64,000 bases of DNA from Rubrivivax sp. (GCA_019635315.1 JAHBZT010000001.1:1472001-1536000); one strand, 5' to 3'; counted from the first letter of the stretch, positions 34,259-44,399 are shown. The notes: generated from the letters alone by a model not told the origin. Numbers and translations: made by a program.

Positions 34259-36811
34259 ATGGACCGACTCTGGCTCGAAGCCCCGCTGCCGGCGCTGCGC
34301 GTGCGGCGCGGCCACGGCACCAGCACGGTGCAGGCCAACCCGGCCGCCGAGGCCTGGGCGCGCGGCCAGGGCGTCGACCCGGCGGCCCTGCAGGCGCTGG
34401 CGCTGGCCGGGCCGGCGTCGGACCCGCAGCGCTGGACGCTGGGTGCCGGCCAGGTGCGGGTGGTGCGGGTCGCGCTCGACGACGGCGAACTGCTGTGGCT
34501 GCAGCCGCAACGCGACGACCTGGCGCGTGCCGAGCAGGCGCTGCGCGCGGCCGAGTTCCTGGACCGGGCGCTGGTGCTGGCCGGCGTCTCGGTCTGGCGC
34601 ATCGACCTGGCGGCGCGGCGCATCCACTTCAACGCCGTCGGCTTCCGGGTCATGGGCATGGTGCACGACCCGCTGGGCATACCGCTGGACGCGATGCGGG
34701 AGACCATCCACCCCGAGGACCGCGACGCCGTCGTGCGCGCCGCCGACGAGGCGCTGGCCGGCGACCGCGTCGTCGACGTCGTCGCGCGCTACCGCAATAC
34801 CGACGGCAGCTGGCGCACGCTGCTGACGCGCCGCGTCGCGGTGCGCGACGCCGAAGGCCGCGCCACCGGGCTGGCCGGCGTGTCGCTGGACCTGTCGGCG
34901 CAGATGGCCGAGCGCCAGCGCGCCGAGGCGCTGAACGAGCGCGCGCTGCTGGTCGCCGAGGCGCTGGGCGCCGGCTTCTGGCAGCGCGACGTCAGCGCCG
35001 ACGTCGTCTACTGGGACGAACGCATGTGCCGGCTCTACGGCCGCGACGCCGCCGAGGGCCCCATGCCCTACGGCGAGTGGCTGCACTTCTGCGTGCACGA
35101 GCAGGACCGCGCCTGGGTCGCCGAACGCATCCAGCAGGCCGAGGCACGCTGGGAGCCCATGGTCGAGCTGCTGTTCCGCATCCGCGACGACGCCGGCGGC
35201 CGGGCTCGCTGGGTCCAGACCTGGGCGCGGCGCATCGTGCGCGACGGACGCCGCATGGCCTTCGGCATGCACCTGGACGTCACCGACCGCCGCCATGCCC
35301 AGCTGCAGACGCGGCGCGAGCAGCAGCGCGCCGAGATCGCGCTGGACGCCGCCGGCATCGGCGTCTGGGAGCGCGACCGCGACCGCCGCCTCGTGTACTG
35401 GAACGACGCGATGTACCGCCAGCGCGGGCTGGACCCTGCCGACCCGCGCTCGCTGGACGAGCTGGCGGCCTGGTGCACCCACCCCGACGACCTGGCGATG
35501 CTGGACCGCCTGTTCGACGAGCACCTGGACAGCGGCCGGCCCTACCGCCTGGAGATGCGCGTGCGTCACGCCGACGGCAGCTGGCGGCGCATCGTCACCG
35601 AGGGCCGCGCGGTGCGCGGCCCCGACGGCGAACTGCTGGGCATGGCCGGCGTGCACATCGACGTCACCGAGAGCCGCGCCGCCGAGCAGCTGCTGCAGGA
35701 CAAGCAGCGCCTGGAGCAGGCCAGCCGCGACAAGTCGGCCTTCATGGCGCGCATGAGCCACGAGCTGCGCACGCCGATGAATGCCGTGCTCGGCTTCACG
35801 CGGCTGCTGCGCGACGACCGCGACGAGCCGCCGAGCCCGCGCCAGCGCGACCGCCTGCGCCACATCGCCGAGGCCGGCGAGCGGCTGATGGTGATGATCG
35901 ACGACCTGCTCGAGCTGGCGCGGCTGGAGGACGAGCCGGCGCCGCCGGCGGCGACGCCGCTGGGCGTGGCCGAGGCCGCCGCGGCCGCCGTCGAGGCGGT
36001 CGCGCTGGCGGCGCCGGGACGCCGCACGCCGTTCGACCTGACGGCGCTCGAGGCCTGCCGGGCGATGGTCGCGGCCGACCGCCAGCGCCTGGTGCAGGCG
36101 CTGGAGCAGGTGCTGCGCTACCTGGCGGCGCGGGCGGCGCCCGGGGAGGTGCTGCCGCTGACCTGCACCCAGCGCGACGGCCGCGTGCACCTGCGCGTGC
36201 GCCACCCCGGCGCAGCGCTGGGCGCGCAGCAGCGCGACTGGCTGTTCGAGCCCTTCACGGCGGGCGGCAGCGACGTGCCGGCCGCCGGCGACGACCGCCT
36301 CGGGCTGGCGCTGGCGCGGCGGCGGCTGCAGCTGCTGGGCGGCGAGCTGGCGGCGGTGCCGGGGACCGGCGACGCGACCTGGCTGGAGCTGGTGCTGCCC
36401 GAGGCCGCCGTGCCCGCCGGCCTGCACGTGCTGTGCGTGGAGGACAACCCGGTCAACCTGATGCTGGTGCGCGAACTGCTCGCGCTGCGCCCGGGCGTGC
36501 TGCTGCGCACCGCGGTGGACGGCGAGAGCGGCATCCGCTCCGCGCTGGCCGACCCGCCCGACCTGCTGCTGCTGGATCTGCAGCTGCCCGACATCGACGG
36601 CCTGCAGGTCATGCAGCGGCTCAGACGCGAACCGGCGCTGGCGCAATGCCGCATCGTCGCGCTGTCGGCCGACGCGATGCCGGACCATGTCCAGGCCGCA
36701 CTGGACGCCGGCTTCGACGGCTACTGGACCAAGCCGATCGAATTCGAGCGCTTCCTCGCCGACATCGACCGCCTGGCCGCCGAGCGCGCCGGCACCGCGG
36801 CGCCGGGCTGA
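34259..36811 (+). CDS. PAS-rich hybrid histidine kinase with receiver domain; ATPase domain degenerate
   Basis: The 850-residue protein has no membrane helix. Three PAS/PAC units occupy residues about 95-480 (repeated phrases DGSWRR.. VTEGRAVRGPDGELLGMAGVHIDVT). A HisKA dimerisation helix with MSHELRTPMNAVLGF follows near residue 500, then an ATPase-like domain (about 570-715) and a receiver with the phospho-acceptor in LLLLDLQLPDIDG (near 772). In the ATPase region the N-box asparagine is missing (VQALEQVLRYLAARA) and the DxGxG box reads HPGAALG, so autophosphorylation is doubtful. No separate response regulator gene lies nearby. Confidence 0.88.
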   Translation: MDRLWLEAPLPALRVRRGHGTSTVQANPAAEAWARGQGVDPAALQALALAGPASDPQRWTLGAGQVRVVRVALDDGELLWLQPQRDDLARAEQALRAAEFLDRALVLAGVSVWRIDLAARRIHFNAVGFRVMGMVHDPLGIPLDAMRETIHPEDRDAVVRAADEALAGDRVVDVVARYRNTDGSWRTLLTRRVAVRDAEGRATGLAGVSLDLSAQMAERQRAEALNERALLVAEALGAGFWQRDVSADVVYWDERMCRLYGRDAAEGPMPYGEWLHFCVHEQDRAWVAERIQQAEARWEPMVELLFRIRDDAGGRARWVQTWARRIVRDGRRMAFGMHLDVTDRRHAQLQTRREQQRAEIALDAAGIGVWERDRDRRLVYWNDAMYRQRGLDPADPRSLDELAAWCTHPDDLAMLDRLFDEHLDSGRPYRLEMRVRHADGSWRRIVTEGRAVRGPDGELLGMAGVHIDVTESRAAEQLLQDKQRLEQASRDKSAFMARMSHELRTPMNAVLGFTRLLRDDRDEPPSPRQRDRLRHIAEAGERLMVMIDDLLELARLEDEPAPPAATPLGVAEAAAAAVEAVALAAPGRRTPFDLTALEACRAMVAADRQRLVQALEQVLRYLAARAAPGEVLPLTCTQRDGRVHLRVRHPGAALGAQQRDWLFEPFTAGGSDVPAAGDDRLGLALARRRLQLLGGELAAVPGTGDATWLELVLPEAAVPAGLHVLCVEDNPVNLMLVRELLALRPGVLLRTAVDGESGIRSALADPPDLLLLDLQLPDIDGLQVMQRLRREPALAQCRIVALSADAMPDHVQAALDAGFDGYWTKPIEFERFLADIDRLAAERAGTAAPG

Positions 36812-36832
36812 ACGGCTGCCGCGATCCGGCGG

Positions 36833-37465
36833 CTACGGCGCCAGCCGCTCGCGCACCCAGGCGCCGCCGTCCAGCCGGTAGAGCAGCCGGTCGTGCAGCC
36901 GGCTCTTGCGGCCCTGCCAGAACTCCCAGCGGTCGGGCTGCAGCCGGTAGCCGCCCCAGTGCGGCGGACGCGGCGGGTGCAGGCCGTGCTGCGCGGCGGC
37001 CCTGGCCGCGGCGGCGACCAGCGTCGCCCGCGAGGCGATGACCTCGCTCTGCGGCGAGGCCCAGGCGCCCAGGCGCGAGTCCAGCGGCCGGCTCGCGTAG
37101 TAGGCGTCGGACTCCGCGTCGGCGACCTTCTCGACCCGGCCCTCGATGCGCACGACGCGTTCCAGCTCGACCCAGTGGAACTGCAGCGCCGCGAACGGCT
37201 GCACGGCGAGCTCGCGGCCCTTGCGGCTGCCGTAGTTGGTGAACCAGACCAGGCCGCGCTCGTCGAAACCCTTGACCAGCACGATGCGCGTGGACGGCCG
37301 GCCGTCGGCGCCCACGGTGGCCAGCGTCATCGCATTCGGCTCGGGCAGCTGCGACTTCAGCGCCTGCTCGAACCAGGTGCGGAACTGCTGCAGCGGGTCG
37401 GCGGCGCTGGCCTTCTCGTCCAGCTCGTCGCGTTCGTAGCTCTTGCGCAGGGCGGCGATGTCCAT
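36833..37465 (-). CDS. pdxH: Pyridoxamine/pyridoxine 5'-phosphate oxidase
   Basis: The 210-residue FMN enzyme oxidises pyridoxine or pyridoxamine phosphate to pyridoxal 5'-phosphate, the last step of vitamin B6 salvage and synthesis. The family pattern is clear: [37 protein letters not shown] with GSRKGRELA, and the C-terminal signature near [20 protein letters not shown]. The length is typical. The ATG at 37,465 ([17 protein letters not shown]) is the conserved N-terminus; the upstream in-frame extension is not conserved. Confidence 0.95.
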   Translation of the reverse strand: MDIAALRKSYERDELDEKASAADPLQQFRTWFEQALKSQLPEPNAMTLATVGADGRPSTRIVLVKGFDERGLVWFTNYGSRKGRELAVQPFAALQFHWVELERVVRIEGRVEKVADAESDAYYASRPLDSRLGAWASPQSEVIASRATLVAAAARAAAQHGLHPPRPPHWGGYRLQPDRWEFWQGRKSRLHDRLLYRLDGGAWVRERLAP

Positions 37466-37668
37466 GCGCCGCAGTATAGGAAGTAGGAAGCACGCCGTCT
37501 GGAGGCGGTGCCTGCGCCGGGCGCCGGTGCGCACGCGCACGCCGGCAGGGCGGCTGCCTAGGTGGAACGACGTAAGTGATCGCCCCACTGGCCGCGCCCG
37601 GAGGTGGCCCCCATTCTTGGGCCGACAGGAGGACGGCGCAGGGCAGGGATACCGGCGCCGCGTTCGCG

Positions 37669-38295
37669 ATGCGTTTCCGGCCCACGATCGTGGTGCCCGC
37701 CGCCGGCTTCGGCCGGCGCTTCGGCGGGCCGCAGCACAAGCTCGAGCAGCCCTTCGAGGGCAGCACCGTGCTCGGCACCACGCTGCGCCACGCCATCGAG
37801 AGCCAGCTGCCGGTGGTCGTCGTCACCAGCGAGGCGCTGGCCCCGCTGGCCGCGGCGCAGATGGCACGCCGCGACATCGTCGTGCTGTCGCCGGCCGAGG
37901 CCGCGCGCGGCATGGGGCATTCGATCGCCGCCGGCGTGGCCGAACGCTCCGGGGCACCGGGCTGGCTGGTGCTGCCCGGCGACATGCCGCTGGTGCGCCC
38001 GGGCACGCTGCTGGCCGTGGCGGCGGCGCTGGAGCAGCACCCGGTGGCCTATGCGCAGCACCGCGGCCGCCGCGGCCACCCGGTGGCCTTCGCGGCCGAG
38101 CTGTATTCGGAACTCGTGCTGCTGTCGGGCGACGACGGCGCGCGGCGCGTCGTGGCGCGCTACCCGGCCCACGGCGTCGAAGTCGACGACCCCGGAGTGC
38201 TGATGGACATCGACACGCCGGCCGAGCTGCAGCAGGCGCGCCAGGCGCTGGCGCAGGACGCTGCGGCCGGCACGCAGACGGCCGCCGGGCGCTGA
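37669..38295 (+). CDS. Nucleotidyltransferase of the MobA/MocA type
   Basis: The 208-residue protein has the NTP-transferase N-terminus [32 protein letters not shown] with the glycine-rich loop and lysine, then [21 protein letters not shown] (metal-binding aspartate) and a late HPVAF and [12 protein letters not shown]. Related enzymes attach CMP or GMP to molybdopterin. No xanthine dehydrogenase or other molybdoenzyme gene is nearby, so the acceptor is unproven. The ATG at 37,669 is preferred over an upstream frame. Confidence 0.8.
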   Translation: MRFRPTIVVPAAGFGRRFGGPQHKLEQPFEGSTVLGTTLRHAIESQLPVVVVTSEALAPLAAAQMARRDIVVLSPAEAARGMGHSIAAGVAERSGAPGWLVLPGDMPLVRPGTLLAVAAALEQHPVAYAQHRGRRGHPVAFAAELYSELVLLSGDDGARRVVARYPAHGVEVDDPGVLMDIDTPAELQQARQALAQDAAAGTQTAAGR

Positions 38296-38296
38296 A

Positions 38297-38357
38297 AGGC
38301 TGAGAGGCTGAGAGGCTGAGAGGCCATCCCATGCACCTGCACATGGGATGGCCTCTC
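38297..38357. terminator. Tandem GGCTGAGA repeats and a perfect 16-bp hairpin between convergent genes
   Basis: After the nucleotidyltransferase stop the octamer GGCTGAGA is repeated three times (38,299-38,322). It merges into an inverted repeat with a 16-bp perfect stem (38,318-38,333 with 38,342-38,357) and an 8-nt loop; with two mismatches the arms extend to 26 bp through the tandem repeats. It sits between convergent genes and could terminate both. A T-run is lacking. Confidence 0.55.
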
Positions 38358-38384
38358 GGCCTCTGAGACCGGCGGCGGCCGGCG

Positions 38385-38972
38385 CTACAGCAGCCCGTGC
38401 CGGCGCGCCAGCGCGAGCTGGCGCTCGATCTCGCGGTCGCGCACGCCACGCTCGCGCAGGGCCTGCGCCGTCTGCGCCAGGTAGTCCAGCGTCGTGCCGT
38501 AGCGGCCGCTGGCATGGCGCAGCACGTGCAGCAGCTCCTGGTCGGGCAGGCGCGGCAGGCAGGCCTCGCTGCGCCGGCTCAGCGTGAAGGCCAGCGCCGG
38601 CACCACGCCCTGCGGCGTGCGGCAGGGCAGCAGACGCGGGTCGTAGACGCCGGTGGGCATCTCGCGCGCCCACAGGCGCTCGAGCTCGGCGTCGGCGCTC
38701 TCGCGGCGCAGCCGGTAGACGACGCCGCGGCAGGCGCCGCCCGGCAGCAGCGCGAAGACCAGCCCCGGCTGCTGCGGCGTGCCGCGGTTGATGCGCGAGC
38801 GCATGCGCAGCGCGCGGTGCCAGCCGTGCACCAGCGCACTGCGGTGCTCGACGGCGTCGAATTCCGGGCGCCAGATCAACGAGGCATAGCCGAAGACCCA
38901 GAACTCGCCCGGCGACACCGCGTGCCAGTGCCGGCGCAGGCGCTGCAGTTGTTCGGACGGATCGCGCAGCAT
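38385..38972 (-). CDS. chaC: Gamma-glutamylcyclotransferase, ChaC family
   Basis: The 195-residue protein has the ChaC N-terminus [16 protein letters not shown], with the YGSL-type substrate loop, followed by [33 protein letters not shown]. ChaC enzymes cleave glutathione to 5-oxoproline and Cys-Gly. The start at 38,972 ([10 protein letters not shown]) is chosen because the further upstream frame is low-complexity. The gene is divergent from edd; their shared 190-bp region must hold both promoters. Confidence 0.88.
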   Translation of the reverse strand: MLRDPSEQLQRLRRHWHAVSPGEFWVFGYASLIWRPEFDAVEHRSALVHGWHRALRMRSRINRGTPQQPGLVFALLPGGACRGVVYRLRRESADAELERLWAREMPTGVYDPRLLPCRTPQGVVPALAFTLSRRSEACLPRLPDQELLHVLRHASGRYGTTLDYLAQTAQALRERGVRDREIERQLALARRHGLL

Positions 38973-39162
38973 CAGGGTCGCGGGAATTTCCGTCGGCGTC
39001 GGGGCCGCTTCTCGCCCGGCCGCGCAGGCCGCCGGCGTGTCGGCCGCCAGTGTCGCGCAGGGGCCGGGGTCGGGCCAGGCCGCTGCCGGCGGCCGGCCCG
39101 GCGGCGTTGACGATGAAACCAAGTTACTAGAGAATCGATCCATAGGTTACATCCGCTGCCCC

Positions 39163-40986
39163 ATGAAGCCTGCCCTCGCCACGGTCACTCAACGCATCGC
39201 CGCGCGCAGCGCCGACACGCGCGCCGCCTATCTGGCGCGGGTGGAGCGGTTTTCGGCACGCCCGCCGGGCACTGAACGCATGGGCTGTGCCAACGTCGCG
39301 CACGCCTTCGCGGCATTGCCGGCGCCCGACAAGCTGCGCGTGGTGGCCGAGCGGGCGCCGCACCTGGCGGTGGTGACGGCCTACAACGACATGCTGTCGG
39401 CGCACCAGCCCTACGAGGGCTACCCGGCGCTGATCCGCGACGAGGCGCGTGCGCGCGGCGCCACCGTGCAGGTCGCCGGCGGCGTGCCCGCGATGTGCGA
39501 CGGCGTCACCCAGGGCCAGCCGGGCATGGAGCTGAGCCTGTTCTCGCGCGACACCATCGCGATGGCCACCGCGGTGGCGCTGTCCCACGATGTCTTCGAC
39601 GCCGCGCTGCTGCTGGGCATCTGCGACAAGATCGTGCCGGGGCTGCTGATCGGCGCGCTGCACTTCGGGCACCTGCCCTGCGTCTTCGTGCCGGCGGGCC
39701 CGATGGGCAGCGGCCTGGCCAACAGCGCCAAGGCCCAGGTGCGCGAGCGCTACGCGCAGGGCCTGGTCGGGCGCGAGGAGCTGCTGGCCGCCGAGAGCGC
39801 GGCCTACCACGGCCCCGGCACCTGCACCTTCTACGGCACCGCCAACAGCAACCAGATGCTGCTCGAGGCGATGGGCCTGCACCTGCCCGGTGCCGCCTTC
39901 GTGCACCCGCACGAGGCGCTGCGCGAGCAGCTCACGCGCGCGGCCGTGGCCACCGCGCTGGAGATCCGTGCCCGCGGCGAGCGCTTCACGCCGATCGGCC
40001 GCCTGGTCGACGAGCGCGCGATCGTCAACGCGATGGTCGCGCTGCTGGCCACCGGCGGCAGCACCAACCACCTGATCCACTGGGTGGCGGTGGCGCGTGC
40101 GGCCGGCATCCTGATCGACTGGAGCGACTTCGCCGAGCTGTCGGCCCAAGTGCCGCTGCTGGCGCGCGTGTACCCCAACGGCGAGGCCGACGTGAACCAG
40201 TTCCAGGCCGCCGGCGGGCCGCCCTGGCTGCTGCGCGAGCTGCTGGACGCCGGCTGCCTGCACGAGGACGTGCTCACGGTCAGCGGCCCCGGGCTGCGAC
40301 GGCAGACGCAGGCCCCGGTCGGCGGCAACGGCGGCGGCGCGCTGCGCTGGCGCGCGCCGCCGGCCGACAGCGGCGACAGCAGCGTGCTGCGGCCGTCGGC
40401 GCGGCCCTTCTCGCCCACCGGCGGGCTGGCGCTGCTGCAGGGCAACCTGGGCCGTGCGGTGATCAAGACCTCGGCCGTGCCGGCCGACCGGCATGTCGTC
40501 GAGGCCCCGGCGCGTATCTTCGACGGCCAGGAGGCGCTGCACCGCGCCTTCCAGGCCGGCGAGCTGGACCGCGACGTGGTCGTCGTCGTGCGCTTCCAGG
40601 GCCCGCGTGCCAACGGCATGCCCGAGCTGCACAAGCTGACGCCGCCGCTGGCCGTGCTGCAGGGCAAGGGCCACCGTGTCGCGCTGGTCACCGACGGCCG
40701 CATGAGCGGCGCCAGCGGCAAGGTGCCGGCGGCCATCCACTGCGTGCCCGAGGCGCTGGACGGCGGCCCGCTCGCGAAGCTGCGCGACGGCGACCCGGTG
40801 CGCGTCGACGCGGTCGCCGGCACGCTGGACGTGCTGGTCGACGCCGCCGAGTGGGCAGCGCGCGTGCCGGCGACGCGCGACCCCGCGCAGGCCGAGGACC
40901 ATGGCCACGGCCTGGGCCGCGAGCTGTTCGCGGGCCTGCGCCGCAACGTCACCCCTGCCGAGCAGGGGGCGGTGACCTGGCTCTGA
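39163..40986 (+). CDS. edd: 6-phosphogluconate dehydratase
   Basis: The 607-residue iron-sulfur dehydratase converts 6-phosphogluconate to 2-keto-3-deoxy-6-phosphogluconate in the Entner-Doudoroff pathway. It carries the IlvD/Edd signatures [39 protein letters not shown] and GICDKIVPG with cluster cysteines, [12 protein letters not shown], and [18 protein letters not shown] near the C-terminus. The ATG at 39,163 gives the family-typical N-terminus. A TTGACG element at 39,107-39,112 could be a -35 box but no good -10 partner is clear. eda follows 22 bp downstream. Confidence 0.96.
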   Translation: MKPALATVTQRIAARSADTRAAYLARVERFSARPPGTERMGCANVAHAFAALPAPDKLRVVAERAPHLAVVTAYNDMLSAHQPYEGYPALIRDEARARGATVQVAGGVPAMCDGVTQGQPGMELSLFSRDTIAMATAVALSHDVFDAALLLGICDKIVPGLLIGALHFGHLPCVFVPAGPMGSGLANSAKAQVRERYAQGLVGREELLAAESAAYHGPGTCTFYGTANSNQMLLEAMGLHLPGAAFVHPHEALREQLTRAAVATALEIRARGERFTPIGRLVDERAIVNAMVALLATGGSTNHLIHWVAVARAAGILIDWSDFAELSAQVPLLARVYPNGEADVNQFQAAGGPPWLLRELLDAGCLHEDVLTVSGPGLRRQTQAPVGGNGGGALRWRAPPADSGDSSVLRPSARPFSPTGGLALLQGNLGRAVIKTSAVPADRHVVEAPARIFDGQEALHRAFQAGELDRDVVVVVRFQGPRANGMPELHKLTPPLAVLQGKGHRVALVTDGRMSGASGKVPAAIHCVPEALDGGPLAKLRDGDPVRVDAVAGTLDVLVDAAEWAARVPATRDPAQAEDHGHGLGRELFAGLRRNVTPAEQGAVTWL

Positions 40987-41008
40987 ACCGGACCTGGACA
41001 GGACGACG

Positions 41009-41650
41009 ATGACGACGACGATCGAAGACCCGCTGGCGCTGGCCGGCTTCGGCCCGGTGATCCCGGTCATCGTGCTGCAGCGCGAGGCCGACGCCGTGCC
41101 GCTGGCGCGCGCGCTGGTCGAGGGCGGCGTGCGCGTGCTGGAGGTGACGCTGCGCACGCCGGCGGCGCTGGCCTGCATCGCGGCCATCGCGCGCGAGGTG
41201 CCGCAGGCCATCGTCGGCGCCGGCACGGTGCGCGGCGCGGCCGATGCGCGCGCGGCGCGGGCTGCCGGCGCCGCGTTCGCGGTCAGCCCGGGCTATACCG
41301 CGGAGGTCGGCGCGGCCTGCCGCGAACTGGCGCTGCCGCTGCTGCCCGGCGTGGCCACCGCCAGCGAGGTGATGGCGGCCAGCGCCGATGGCCACCGCTT
41401 CCTCAAGTTCTTCCCGGCCACCGCCGCCGGCGGGCTGCCGATGCTGAAGGCGCTGGCCGGGCCCTTCGCGGACATCGCCTTCTGCCCCACCGGCGGCATC
41501 ACGGCCGAGACCGCGCCGCAGTTCCTGGCGCTGCCCAACGTGCGCGTGGTCGGCGGATCGTGGCTGACGCCGGCCGATGCGGTGGCGGCCGGCGACTGGC
41601 CGCGCATCAGCGCGCTGGCGCGCGCGGCTGCGGCACTGCGGCCGGCCTGA
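41009..41650 (+). CDS. eda: 2-dehydro-3-deoxy-phosphogluconate (KDPG) aldolase
   Basis: The 213-residue class I aldolase splits KDPG into pyruvate and glyceraldehyde 3-phosphate. Catalytic glutamate lies in [13 protein letters not shown] and the Schiff-base lysine in [13 protein letters not shown]; the phosphate-binding CPTGGIT follows. With edd it makes a complete two-gene Entner-Doudoroff operon, presumably the main hexose route of this organism. The gene ends 15 bp from the convergent DUF3617 gene. Confidence 0.96.
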   Translation: MTTTIEDPLALAGFGPVIPVIVLQREADAVPLARALVEGGVRVLEVTLRTPAALACIAAIAREVPQAIVGAGTVRGAADARAARAAGAAFAVSPGYTAEVGAACRELALPLLPGVATASEVMAASADGHRFLKFFPATAAGGLPMLKALAGPFADIAFCPTGGITAETAPQFLALPNVRVVGGSWLTPADAVAAGDWPRISALARAAAALRPA

Positions 41651-41665
41651 GCCGCCGCGGCCGCG

Positions 41666-42214
41666 TCAGCGCCTGCCGCCGGCCGGCTGCACGTTGCCGC
41701 AGTCGGCGCCCAGCCAGCGCCCCTGCACCTGGCTCTCGATGCGCTCGGGCTTGCCGTCGACCACGGTGTCGACGACGGTCTGCCCGCTGAAGGCCTTGCC
41801 GCCCTGGAAGGTGAAGCTGCCTTCGCCCTTGGTCGGCGGGTTGCCCTCGCAGACGAAGGCGAAGCGCAGCGTGTTGCCGCTTCGCGTGAGCGAGGTCTGG
41901 CGGCACTTGTCGTCGCCGGTGGGCATCTCGTCGCGCGCTGCCTGTTCCTTGCTCAGGCACAGGCGCACCGTGTTGGCGCCGCCGGCCATGCCCATGCCCT
42001 GCGAAGCCATCATCTGCTCCATCATCTTGCGCTGCTCGGGCGGCATCTTGGCCAGTTCCTGCTGCATCTGCGCCATCGCGCCTTCCATGCGCCCGCTGCC
42101 GGACTTCAGCGCGATGCGGTATTCCCAGAGCCCGGGCTCGGACTTCTGCGCCGCGGCGGGCAGCGAGAGCAGGGCGGCCGCCAGCAGCGCGGCAAGGGTC
42201 GGAACGGGCTTCAT
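41666..42214 (-). CDS. DUF3617 exported protein
   Basis: The 182-residue protein has a Sec signal (MKPVPTLAALLAAALLSLPAAAQ) and the DUF3617 opening EPGLWEYRIALKSGSG, a methionine-rich middle (KMPPEQRKMMEQMMASQGMGMAGG) and conserved cysteines (RLCLSKEQA, DDKCRQTS, FVCEG, GADCG). Function of the family is unknown. Its ATG overlaps the stop of the PaiB-like gene as ATGA, so it is translated with that gene. Confidence 0.85.
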   Translation of the reverse strand: MKPVPTLAALLAAALLSLPAAAQKSEPGLWEYRIALKSGSGRMEGAMAQMQQELAKMPPEQRKMMEQMMASQGMGMAGGANTVRLCLSKEQAARDEMPTGDDKCRQTSLTRSGNTLRFAFVCEGNPPTKGEGSFTFQGGKAFSGQTVVDTVVDGKPERIESQVQGRWLGADCGNVQPAGGRR

Positions 42215-42873
42215 CGGGGGTCCTTTCGCGTGGGGTCGGGCGGTGCGGGGTCGGCCTCGGGGAGCATCAGCGCGGCGGCTGCGCGGGCCCCGGCGGTGCC
42301 GGCGGCCAGACCCTGCCGCACGCCGGCGCGGTCGGCCGCGCTGCGGTTCTGGCTGAGCTTGAACTTGCCCACCAGCGCGGCGAGCGGGATCTCGATGCCG
42401 ACGATGGCGCGCAGCATCTGCGCCACGAAGTCGGCCGGTGCATCGTCGACCGCCCACGGTGCGGGCTGCGCCGCTTCGTGGTGCTGCGTCAGCCGGCCGA
42501 CCAATGCGCGCAGCCAGGGTGCGTCGTCGACCGTGTGCAGCGTGCCGCGCGCCTGCACGACGGCGTAGTTCCAGGTCGGCACGACCTTGCCGTGCTCGCG
42601 CTTGCTGGCGTAGAAGCCCGGGCTGACATAGGCCTGCGGGCCGCCGAAGACCGCCAGCACCTCGCTGCCGCCGCGCCGCGCCAGCGGGTTGGCGCGTGCG
42701 ACATGGCCCCGCAGCGTGCCCAGCGGGCCGGCCGCGGGGTCGAATTCCAGCGGCACCGCGTCGGCGGTCGCGATGCCGTCCGCGACCACGACCAGCAGCG
42801 CGAGCGGGTGCTCGCGCATCAGCGCGTGCAGGCGCGCCGGGTCGGTCTCGGCGAAGTGCGTCGGCAGGTACAT
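42211..42873 (-). CDS. PaiB-like FMN-binding protein
   Basis: The 220-residue protein begins MYLPTHFAETDPARLHALMREHPLALLVV and contains HVARANPL, VFGGPQAYVSPGFYASKREHGKVVPTWNYAVVQ and the C-terminal KFKLSQNRSAADRAGV typical of PaiB (FMN-binding split barrel). In Bacillus PaiB modulates sporulation and protease genes; elsewhere its role is unclear. It is the first gene of a two-gene operon with the DUF3617 gene. Confidence 0.88.
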   Translation of the reverse strand: MYLPTHFAETDPARLHALMREHPLALLVVVADGIATADAVPLEFDPAAGPLGTLRGHVARANPLARRGGSEVLAVFGGPQAYVSPGFYASKREHGKVVPTWNYAVVQARGTLHTVDDAPWLRALVGRLTQHHEAAQPAPWAVDDAPADFVAQMLRAIVGIEIPLAALVGKFKLSQNRSAADRAGVRQGLAAGTAGARAAAALMLPEADPAPPDPTRKDPR

Positions 42874-42904
42874 GCGCGCAGTGTGCCAGCGCGCGGCGGG
42901 CGTG

Positions 42905-42929
42905 AAAAAGGGCGCCCCGCGGGGCGCCC
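42905..42929 (-). terminator. Rho-independent terminator of the first PEP-CTERM protease gene
   Basis: A 9-bp stem GGGCGCCCC/GGGGCGCCC with a 2-nt loop, followed on the minus strand by five Ts, lies 27 bp after the protease stop. The same hairpin sequence occurs after the protease gene at 46,021-47,169. Confidence 0.8.
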
Positions 42930-42955
42930 TGGGCTGCGGCGGAGCGCCGCGTCGT

Positions 42956-44152
42956 TCAGGCCTGCCGCGCGGCGGCGCGGCGGCGGCGCACGACGGCGCC
43001 CATGCCGGCCAGGCCCAGCAGCATCAGCGCGTAGGTCTCGGGCTCGGGAACGACCTGGACCTGGCCGCCGGTGGCGGTCTGCAGGAAGTCGATGTAGGAG
43101 CCCAGCACCATGCCGCCGTAGGCGACGCCGAAGGTGCCGCTCACCTGGTCGGCCGTGAAGCGGCGGCCGAAGGTGTTGTTGCCGATCAGCACGTGCTCGC
43201 CGCTGGCCAGCGTCTTGAACGTCGGGCCGCCGGAGTCGCCGCCGCCCAGCGTGGTCTCGACGTTGTTCGCCAGGATCGGCGAGCACACGCCGTACAGCGT
43301 GCAGTGCGTGTCGATGCCCAGCGCGGCGCTGTCGAAGTCCGAGACCCAGACTTCGGACGGGCCGCTGAAGTCCATCTCGTCGTCGGCCTCGTCCAGCGGG
43401 CGGTCGATGTGGCCCATGCCGGTGCGCTTGACGAAGAAGCTGGCGCTGCCGGCCTGGTGGCCGGTGATGCCGTTGCCGGTGGTGCCGAAGCCGACATGCG
43501 TGACGGCGGTGTCGCTGCCGACGAACGACGGGTCGACGCGGTAGATCTTGGCCCAGTCCGGCGCCGGTGCGCCGAGCGTGATGACGGCGATGTCGTCGTT
43601 GATGCAGAACTGGCTCGGGTCGGTGACCGCCGCGGGGCAAGCGCCGAAGCCCTGGTAGTTCGGGTGCATGGCCACGGACACCGCGGCGCCCAGCGTGTAG
43701 CCGCTGTTCAGGTTGTAGACCGGGCGCACGTCGCCGACGCCGGTGATGCCGGCATTCGGGTTGCCGATCACGATCGGCGTGCCGGTGCCATTGCCCGGGC
43801 CGGTATCGATGCAATGCGCCGCCGTCACCAGGTGGATCGGCGACACCAGGGCCGCCGAGCAGATGTAGGAGGCGACCGAGGTGCCGTTGAAGTAGCGCGT
43901 GTTGATGCTGACGACCCCGCTCCACGGCGACGTGGCGACGTTGGGGTCGATGCGCAGCGTCGGGTTGTCGGGCGGATCGCCGTTCGGGTCGCCGGCGACG
44001 ATCATGCCGCCGATCTGGTAGTCCGGCAGCGTCGCTTCGCCGCGCAGCATGTGGATGCTGCCGCTGCCCGGTTGCGCGGCCTGTGCCATGCCGACGAACA
44101 GCGTGGCGGCGGCCGCGGCAACGATGCCCAGCCTGATCTTGTTGCTCTTCAT
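42956..44152 (-). CDS. Trypsin-like serine protease with PEP-CTERM sorting signal (1)
   Basis: The 398-residue exported S1 protease has a signal peptide (MKSNKIRLGIVAAAAATLFVGMAQA) and the triad histidine in LVTAAHCIDT, aspartate in NDDIAVITL and serine in GGGDSGGPTF. A C-terminal PEP-CTERM domain has VPEPETYALMLLGLAGMGAVV followed by an arginine cluster. Exosortase/archaeosortase-type enzymes process such tails during surface delivery in exopolysaccharide producers. A near-consensus sigma-54 promoter lies 59-74 bp upstream of the start, and a strong terminator follows. No exosortase gene is in the window. Confidence 0.92.
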   Translation of the reverse strand: MKSNKIRLGIVAAAAATLFVGMAQAAQPGSGSIHMLRGEATLPDYQIGGMIVAGDPNGDPPDNPTLRIDPNVATSPWSGVVSINTRYFNGTSVASYICSAALVSPIHLVTAAHCIDTGPGNGTGTPIVIGNPNAGITGVGDVRPVYNLNSGYTLGAAVSVAMHPNYQGFGACPAAVTDPSQFCINDDIAVITLGAPAPDWAKIYRVDPSFVGSDTAVTHVGFGTTGNGITGHQAGSASFFVKRTGMGHIDRPLDEADDEMDFSGPSEVWVSDFDSAALGIDTHCTLYGVCSPILANNVETTLGGGDSGGPTFKTLASGEHVLIGNNTFGRRFTADQVSGTFGVAYGGMVLGSYIDFLQTATGGQVQVVPEPETYALMLLGLAGMGAVVRRRRAAARQA

Positions 44153-44210
44153 GTGACTGACGACTCCAATTGAGTGGATGGTGGATGGCCCGAAGGTCGA
44201 CCCTCTCCGT

Positions 44211-44226
44211 TGCAACCCGCGTGCCT
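44211..44226 (-). promoter_or_regulatory. Sigma-54 (RpoN) promoter of PEP-CTERM protease 1
   Basis: On the minus strand the site reads AGGCACGCGGGTTGCA, against the consensus TGGCACG-N4-TTGCA; only the first base differs and the GG-N10-GC spacing is exact. Predicted transcription starts about 47 bp upstream of the ATG at 44,152. An enhancer-binding activator such as PrsR would be required. Confidence 0.7.
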
Positions 44227-44399
44227 GTCTTGCGCTGTTCGTCCGCTCCGGGCCCCCGACCCCAAGGATGCAGTGACGATGCGGGCCCGATTCTTCGCGA
44301 CAACGGCGATCGGTTTCACGGCGTCCCCCCGCGAACATGCGGTCTGGCAAACCCCAACTTGACTGAGGCCATGACGCGCCGCGGCCGGCGCCACGGCGA

